A DNA stretch of 64,000 bases, from NCBI GenBank assembly GCA_022661535.1, contig JAKULF010000005.1, positions 1,674,001 to 1,738,000 of the forward strand, given 5' to 3'. A model generated the notes under the pieces. It did no database searches. It was given only the letters and a program-made list of their open reading frames with translations, and was not told the origin of the DNA. Below are positions 58,520 to 64,000 of the stretch, in pieces (the first letter of the stretch is position 1; every line of letters starts with the position of its first letter). The stretch comes from Eutypa lata. Lineage: Eukaryota > Ascomycota > Sordariomycetes > Xylariales > Diatrypaceae. Both the position numbers and the translations under genes were made by a program.

Positions 58520-59150
58520 TTCATCCATCTGGTGTCGGTCGGGGTTGGAGGCTAAAATGGGATAAAATGGGGGTTCGGTTGGTTGGTTGGTCGGTCGGTT
58601 ACATACTAGGGGCTCGGAGTCTTGAAGCTAAGCATATATATACCTGGCTGTCTTTTGCGAATCATCGCTGGTTGCTTTTTTTTCTTCTTTTTTTTTGGTT
58701 CGTTTTATTTGTCTCTTGCTGCGCAATTGATACCACATATCGGTCTTTACATATACGTACACTACTTAACTAATGGAGCCGTAACCGTTCTTTTGCGGGC
58801 TCTGAATATATACCATTTGTTTCTCTTATACTTAGAGTTCATTTATCATCATTATGGACGTGATTTGTCAAAGGTCAGCAGCAATCCTGTATGTCCTAGT
58901 TACAAGCGAGGACGAGATGCCAATGCCGATACCGATGCCTTTCCGGACTGTTGGTCATATTGTTAGCTAAGTAGCTTCCTAAAGGCAGTCAGTAGCACAA
59001 ACAAAAACCCATTACAGAGGGAAGGGCAAGAAAAGAAAGAAAATGGTTTCATTGTAAATAGTTTTATAATATGGATTGTCATTCTTTTCCATATTATAAG
59101 TTCAGCATCAACACAAAAAAAAAAAAAGAGAAACCCCAAAAAAAGAATTC
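58520..59150. other. 3' flank of the ATPase gene and tRNA terminator
   Basis: No supported gene. A 13-base A run at 59115-59127 and an A7 run at 59138-59144 are, on the minus strand, T runs downstream of tRNA-Leu and can end RNA polymerase III transcription. Confidence 0.55.
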
Positions 59151-59271
59151 TAGTCAGAGTGGGATTCGAACCCACGCAGCTTGCGCTATATGAAAGCAAG
59201 GAAAGTGGTGCTCAGATAGCCTGATCACATAACCTGAGTCATACCCCTTGGACCAACTCGGGCATCTGACT
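59151..59271 (-). tRNA. tRNA-Leu (CAG) with a 38-base intron
   Basis: On the minus strand the 7-bp acceptor AGTCAGA (59271-59265) pairs with TCTGACT (59158-59152), the discriminator is A at 59151, and the T arm is GTGGG-TTCGAAT-CCCAC. The anticodon stem TATGA/TCATA holds the loop CTCAGGT with anticodon CAG. A variable arm of about 13 bases (TAGCGCAAGCTGC) marks a class II tRNA. An intron at 59195-59232 follows the base 3' of the anticodon, the standard eukaryotic position. It contains ATCAGG-type sequence that may pair with the anticodon region. Confidence 0.92.
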
Positions 59272-62200
59272 TTCTTTCTTGGGTGAAATTATGTTAGCTT
59301 ATAAACATATATGTAGATGAAGTTTGGTCCGGGGTTTCGCCTAATGATCTATGTATGTAGTATGTAGTATGGCAACAACCTTGGAAGGCACCACCAGCCG
59401 CAACAATTATCTTTTGAAGGTTAGTCAAAGCTTACTACATACCTGTGTACAGATTTGTTTGGCCCAATCAAATTACCCATAGCAGACGTTGTCTACAGTT
59501 CCAGGCCGCTTCAGTGCTTTAGCACCTGTAAGTAACTAGAGAATTGTTGCAGGTGATGCCTTGGAGCCTTTGATGGATACCTATACATACATGTGTATGT
59601 ACTTAGATCTATTGCAACTAGGTATGTAGCTATAGATCTCGGATCTAGTCAGACAATTATCACTTTCTACTAGTTGTCATATCCTTCATACAATCAGTCA
59701 TAACGTGATACGATTCTCAGCCATACTACTTAACTAAGCTCCTCCTTTCTTGTACTCCAAAAATCTACTGGAATAGTCCTGTCTCCATGTTTTATCTAGG
59801 TATGAAAACATTGATAGGGAGAAGGTAGTCGGATAGTGGGCCACTTGGCAAAAGGGGCACCCTACATCGCATTTGTTATAGATACCTTCAGTACTTAGCG
59901 GAGCTATAACTTGATCAATCATTCAAAGATATTGACTAGTCCTTCGAAAGCCCTGTATGATATTAGGAAATTATTTTGGATAGTAGCAGAGATCTTTAGG
60001 CTTTGATTTATTGGGAATACCACAATTCGTAGTGATTATTAACTTGTTAAGTAGATTCAAGATAGAAGGAATATTGGAGCTTATATCCAATAAGGAACTA
60101 GAGAATTCCGTTGATATTTATACTTATCAATAATTTCATGTCCTGCTATTCTGTCAAGGGAAAGAATTCACACATTGTCTGTTTTCTTATCTACAAAAAT
60201 ATGCTCTAATAGATGATAACTGTAGCATTAGCCTGTTACTATCGTGTATGTTTTTATTACATGTCTTCTCAACTACATAGGTGTTAAAGGAGAAATATGT
60301 TGGTCATATCCTCCTTCAAAACTTATAAAACAGTAGAGGTCTGACTTTCTATATTCTAGTAAACAAACTCCTGTTTACAATTATACTCTTTTTAAGCAAA
60401 TCCAGTTCGGATATACCCTTGCTAAGGTCTATGCATTGTGGCAGCAGTCCCCAGAATAAATTTGTATAGTACAATACACCACGGCCCCAAACCAAACCAA
60501 ACAAAATTGGTTGAACTTGTCAATAACACTTGTTTGAGTACAATTACTACCCTTTGATATGAGACCTAATGTTCAGAGGGGTTCCAACAACAAATATAAG
60601 TAGCTTCAAAGCTGGATGGGTAGAAGTATATTCAGTATAAAAATAAATATTCTGCATGTATTCTACTCGGATCATCAGTTGACTAAAGAATTGAAGCTAA
60701 CTACTCTAATCTGATAGTACCTAGCATCTTAATATCTCTGGTTGGATTATAGGTAGTATAAGGAGAATTAACTTCCATGAATTCAAGCTAAGAAGTAAAG
60801 GGACCTCTAGATGTTCTTGCTCATCAGTGACAAGTTGCAGTACAGTTCTCAAGAGTGTAAACCTTATGCCATTTCTTTTATACGTTCACGTTGCCAGGCA
60901 ACAATAGGGGTACAGGGGGGGAGATGGCGGAAGGTTACTACCTGTCTTTGATATGTATAGAGCTTAATAATCTTTTGACACATGTTTTGATATGCCCATA
61001 CTTTAGCGAGGTAATGCCCTTCATAGATGGAACCTCACATTTAATTATAGTTCAGCTATTCAAATCGACCAATTGTCTTGTACATACAAATTTGCTGACT
61101 TATCATTGCAGGGAAGTAGCGGTGATCTAAAACACTGTTTCTGGCATATCGTGCTGCTTTGTATAATGCAGGATATGTATATCAACAAAAAAGCTTGCAT
61201 GAATTTATCATAACTATCTGTAAGCACTTTATCATTGGGCCTATCATAGGTGCATCAGTGGATATACATAGAACCTGCAGCTCTCTAATGCAGATCAATG
61301 TGCTTAGTTGTGTAGGAACTGACTCAACACCGAAATTCACATGAATTCTACAAATTGTACATATGAACCAACATTTTGAGAGGTTCTGAGTTTTGGGTGC
61401 AATTGTTCTCACTAGGTATCACAGGAAAGAGTTCTTAATTCCTAACACCAGGTAAGCAGTTAGAGAGGGATGGATACGTTTGTGACGAGTGAATAGATAG
61501 CATCCCAAATGCTGTGAAGCCATCGCACAAGACTATTGTGCATGATTATGTTTCAGAATAACAAGTTTTTGATGCATAACAGCTGAATGGGTGGAGTAGC
61601 CATAGCAGATACAGCAGGTACAACAGCTAAACAGACGTTGGGGCACCACTTTTCAAGCTTCAGTGGTGTATGTTATCGGGTTGGTTGGCATAGTAACGAA
61701 TTGAACAGGATGTGGTGTCTGAATGGTGGGGTAATCAACTTGGTACATACAAGTGCTTGTATCAACGCTGCGGGAAGCTGTGATTAGTCCCGCCCCATGT
61801 GCCTGCCCGCAGTTAAACTAGCGCTAAATACTGGTTTCCCCATCACCCCCCCAGTGCTTGGTCTGTTTACATTTTCCCTCAGCGTCGAGCCAATCATAAA
61901 GGTCACATCAGTACTGATCAGGCGGTACAACGAGCTTCATCAGAGACGACCCTCCTTCCCACATAACAACATACCTACTCTCTGGATACATCTCCAAAAT
62001 TCCAACCTCCATTTTGTTCGTCTTCACACGCTTGCCATTGTTGCATTTTACCTTCACACCGCCAACTAGTCATTTTTGGCATTGTTGGTTGCGATTATCT
62101 TGTTACACACTTGGACATACCATTCCATCAACCAGATACTAGGCGCATTGGATCGTCGCCCAACTCCATTGTCAGCGGTATTTCCTTCTATTCAACTAAA

Positions 62201-62374
62201 GAATACTCATTAGAGACGCGCACTACGCTTTGGAGTCTCACGACTACAAGTGTACGGGCCTCATAACAAAGGCTGGCACCTAATCTCCTAAATACACACT
62301 ATCTTTAGGGAAGGCATGAGCTGGTAGTTGTATCGATATTCTAATAGATTCTGGGAGTACATCGACATAGAAAG
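59272..62374. other. 3.1-kb intergenic stretch, BUD4 5' leader at its right end
   Basis: No supported gene between 59272 and about 61780; frames at 60891-61344 and 61587-61787 lack motifs. From about 61920 the sequence becomes C/T-rich (CCTCCTTCCCACATAACAAC), as in fungal 5' leaders, and probably belongs to the BUD4 transcript. Confidence 0.5.
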
Positions 62375-64000
62375 ATGTCTTCCGAGGAACCAGTAAGTAT
62401 AGATTGTTGGAATGAACGGATTGGAAGAATGTAAGCACTGACTACATACCGTGCAGATCACGCAGCCTTTGCGTATCTCCAAAACACCTACTCAGTCACC
62501 CACCAAAGCTGGCATTTCTCGCCCATTGTCAGAGATATCATCCACAGAGAAGCGACGGAATTCACCAAGCTGGAACCAACCCAACAAGGCAAGTTCATTC
62601 ACCCCTTGCCTGAACATGCTAACTCGCCTGTATTGGAAATTGTCGCTAATATGTGTGGCGTAGAAGATGGGGCTGAACACTGATTCTTCTCCATTCCAAT
62701 CATCCCCGTTGGATGGTACCACTTCCCCGCGCTTATTTTGGATGAATCGTCATGCCAAAAGCAACTCCAACACTGAGAATGACCTCTATGGTAGCCATGG
62801 CACATCTCCCTCGCCGACAAGGCGTACGTCTATTGAGCGACTGCAGAAGGCTTCCCGGGTTAAGAACAGTACCATGTTCGCCCGAGAACAAAAACTAGAA
62901 TATGACCCTACAAGACTACCTACGATAGAGAGACCCCTTGCTAAGGTCCAAGGCAATGCTTTCGGTGGTTCTGGTATCGCTGGTTTCCGCCCTGGCCACG
63001 GTCGAAGCCAGAGCCAACAGAACATTTCCTTCTCCAGCCCTAATAATAGCCCTACCAAGTCACCCCAATCACCAAACGCCGCCGGTAGTCCTACCCGAAG
63101 TCCAACCAAGGACCAAGGTTCTCCTATCAAATCTTCACTCTCTTCACACCGCTTTAAGAACAGCTGTGACTCACAGCCTTCTGACTTCTCTATTGAGAGC
63201 TCTTCTTTTGACGAGAAGCATGATCTACCTCATGGTAGATCACTCCACCGTCATGCGAAATCCGTCACATTCGATGCGGCTCCACCTCAAATCAACGAAT
63301 ATGAGATGGCCACCCCAGACCTGTCATCCGTGGGAACCAACTCTCGAGAAGGAAGCTTTGAGTCGGAAGAAGATGATTACGATGATTATGGTCCTTATCC
63401 AGGAATGGATGGCGACCTGCCAGATGACAGCTTCGATGCTTCATTGGAAGATACAGCTAAGACACCGGTGGTTGGGCCTGATGATTGGCGCCAAGACCGA
63501 GAGCATCGCTTTTCTAATAGCCCACTGCCCGAGACTACTCCAGCCCACCCTGCTGGAGCTCGGCCCCAGCATCATCGCAGCGACTCGTCTACCTCCAGTG
63601 GTGACCATCGCCCGCTACCACCGCTGCCTGGCACCCCTAACAACAGGTCCCATTCTTTTTCGTCAACCGGAACGTCTGCTACAGCAGATCGCATGCTTGG
63701 TTCGCCCAGAGGTTTACCATCGCCGCCCGCTGCGTTGGTCAGCAAGTCTGAGCTGCAGAACATTGGCAACGGAAAAATGTCACTCGAAGAACGCCTGAAG
63801 CTTATGATGCTCTCTGACGAGGTTAGTCCTAAGACAGACCATGCGACTAAGACATATGCCGAGCAACAGCGAGAGCGCCGCATGAGACGAGCTGGACCGC
63901 GCGATAAGGTCGGAAGCCCCGGTTCTGAACACGAAGATTCGATAGTGGAGTCGGTAATTGAGACAACTGAATTGGTAGTTGAGACAAACACCGAAACACA
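62375..64000 (+). CDS. BUD4: BUD4-like septation scaffold, 5' part (3' end outside window)
   Basis: Exons 62375-62392 (MSSEEP), 62457-62588 and 62664 to the window edge give 495 residues with no stop. The second intron (62589-62663) begins GCAAGT after AACAAG, a GC-AG intron; no GT donor gives an open join. The visible part is the disordered N-terminal half: PLRISKTPTQSPTKAG, EKRRNSPSWNQPNK, TDSSPFQSSPLDGTTSPRLF, IERLQKASRVKNSTMFAREQ, HAKSVTFDAAPPQINEYEMA, DDSFDASLEDTAKTPVVGPD and NGKMSLEERLKLMMLSDE. This order matches fungal Bud4, whose C-terminal anillin-like and PH domains lie beyond the window. Bud4 works with septins and Bud3 to place the contractile ring and septum. Many Ser/Thr-Pro sites suggest control by cyclin-dependent kinase, which is inference. 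Confidence 0.87.

Noticed and set aside
57103..58528. Long overlapping frames on both strands of the ATPase gene
   Set aside because: They are shadows produced by the GC-rich coding sequence of the ATPase.

Overview
The window looks like nuclear DNA of a filamentous ascomycete (Pezizomycotina, probably Sordariomycetes; the order is not resolvable by eye). Reasons: short introns (about 50-110 bases mostly) with GTAAGT-type donors and CTAAC-type branch points, typical fungal families (Zn2Cys6 factor, 2EXR protein, NACHT-type STAND proteins, GMC oxidoreductase, GPI-anchored Cys-rich protein), a fungal P-type proton ATPase, and intergenic DNA rich in short TAGGTA/TACCTA words. All exon limits given here come from reading splice sites by eye and from checking that joined exon lengths are multiples of three.

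Layout. Bases 1-30,000 are gene-poor and accessory in character: the 5' two-thirds or so of an uncharacterised fungal protein (1-1899, minus, runs off the window), a 2EXR protein (3359-4495), a broken NACHT gene (4803-9363, minus) with two frameshifts and a stop, an alcohol-oxidase-like GMC enzyme (10563-12546), an Ifi-6-16-like membrane protein (13160-13896), tRNA-His (15817-15888), a GPI-anchored secreted protein (16321-17058, minus), a Zn2Cys6 regulator with an unusual finger spacing (18809-21333, minus), an alpha/beta hydrolase with a Cys nucleophile (22376-23284, minus), a GNAT acetyltransferase (25502-26122, minus), a pseudogene of a conserved unnamed fungal family (26833-27524, minus), and a gamma-glutamylcyclotransferase-like protein (28644-29609, minus). 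Bases 30,000-64,000 are mostly core genome: cohesin SMC3 (30689-34508, minus), the TBP-removing ATPase MOT1 (37948-44022), a low-complexity protein with three tandem units (44653-46626, minus), a second NACHT gene with a frameshift (47524-49958, minus), the ribosome-biogenesis helicase DBP9 (50497-52399, minus), a 583-base inverted-repeat transposon flanked by TA (53668-54250), a plasma-membrane proton ATPase (55187-58519), an intron-containing tRNA-Leu (59151-59271, minus) and the 5' part of a BUD4 septation scaffold (62375 to the end).

I see no gene cluster with a shared pathway. The core genes serve chromosome cohesion, transcription-factor recycling, ribosome assembly, membrane energisation and septation, and are intact as read; the lesions fall in the NLR-like genes and one orphan family, which fits birth-and-death evolution of accessory genes. 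The most noteworthy items are the TIR element, the two damaged STAND genes and the tandem-unit protein of unknown role. I found no convincing previously undescribed multi-gene system.
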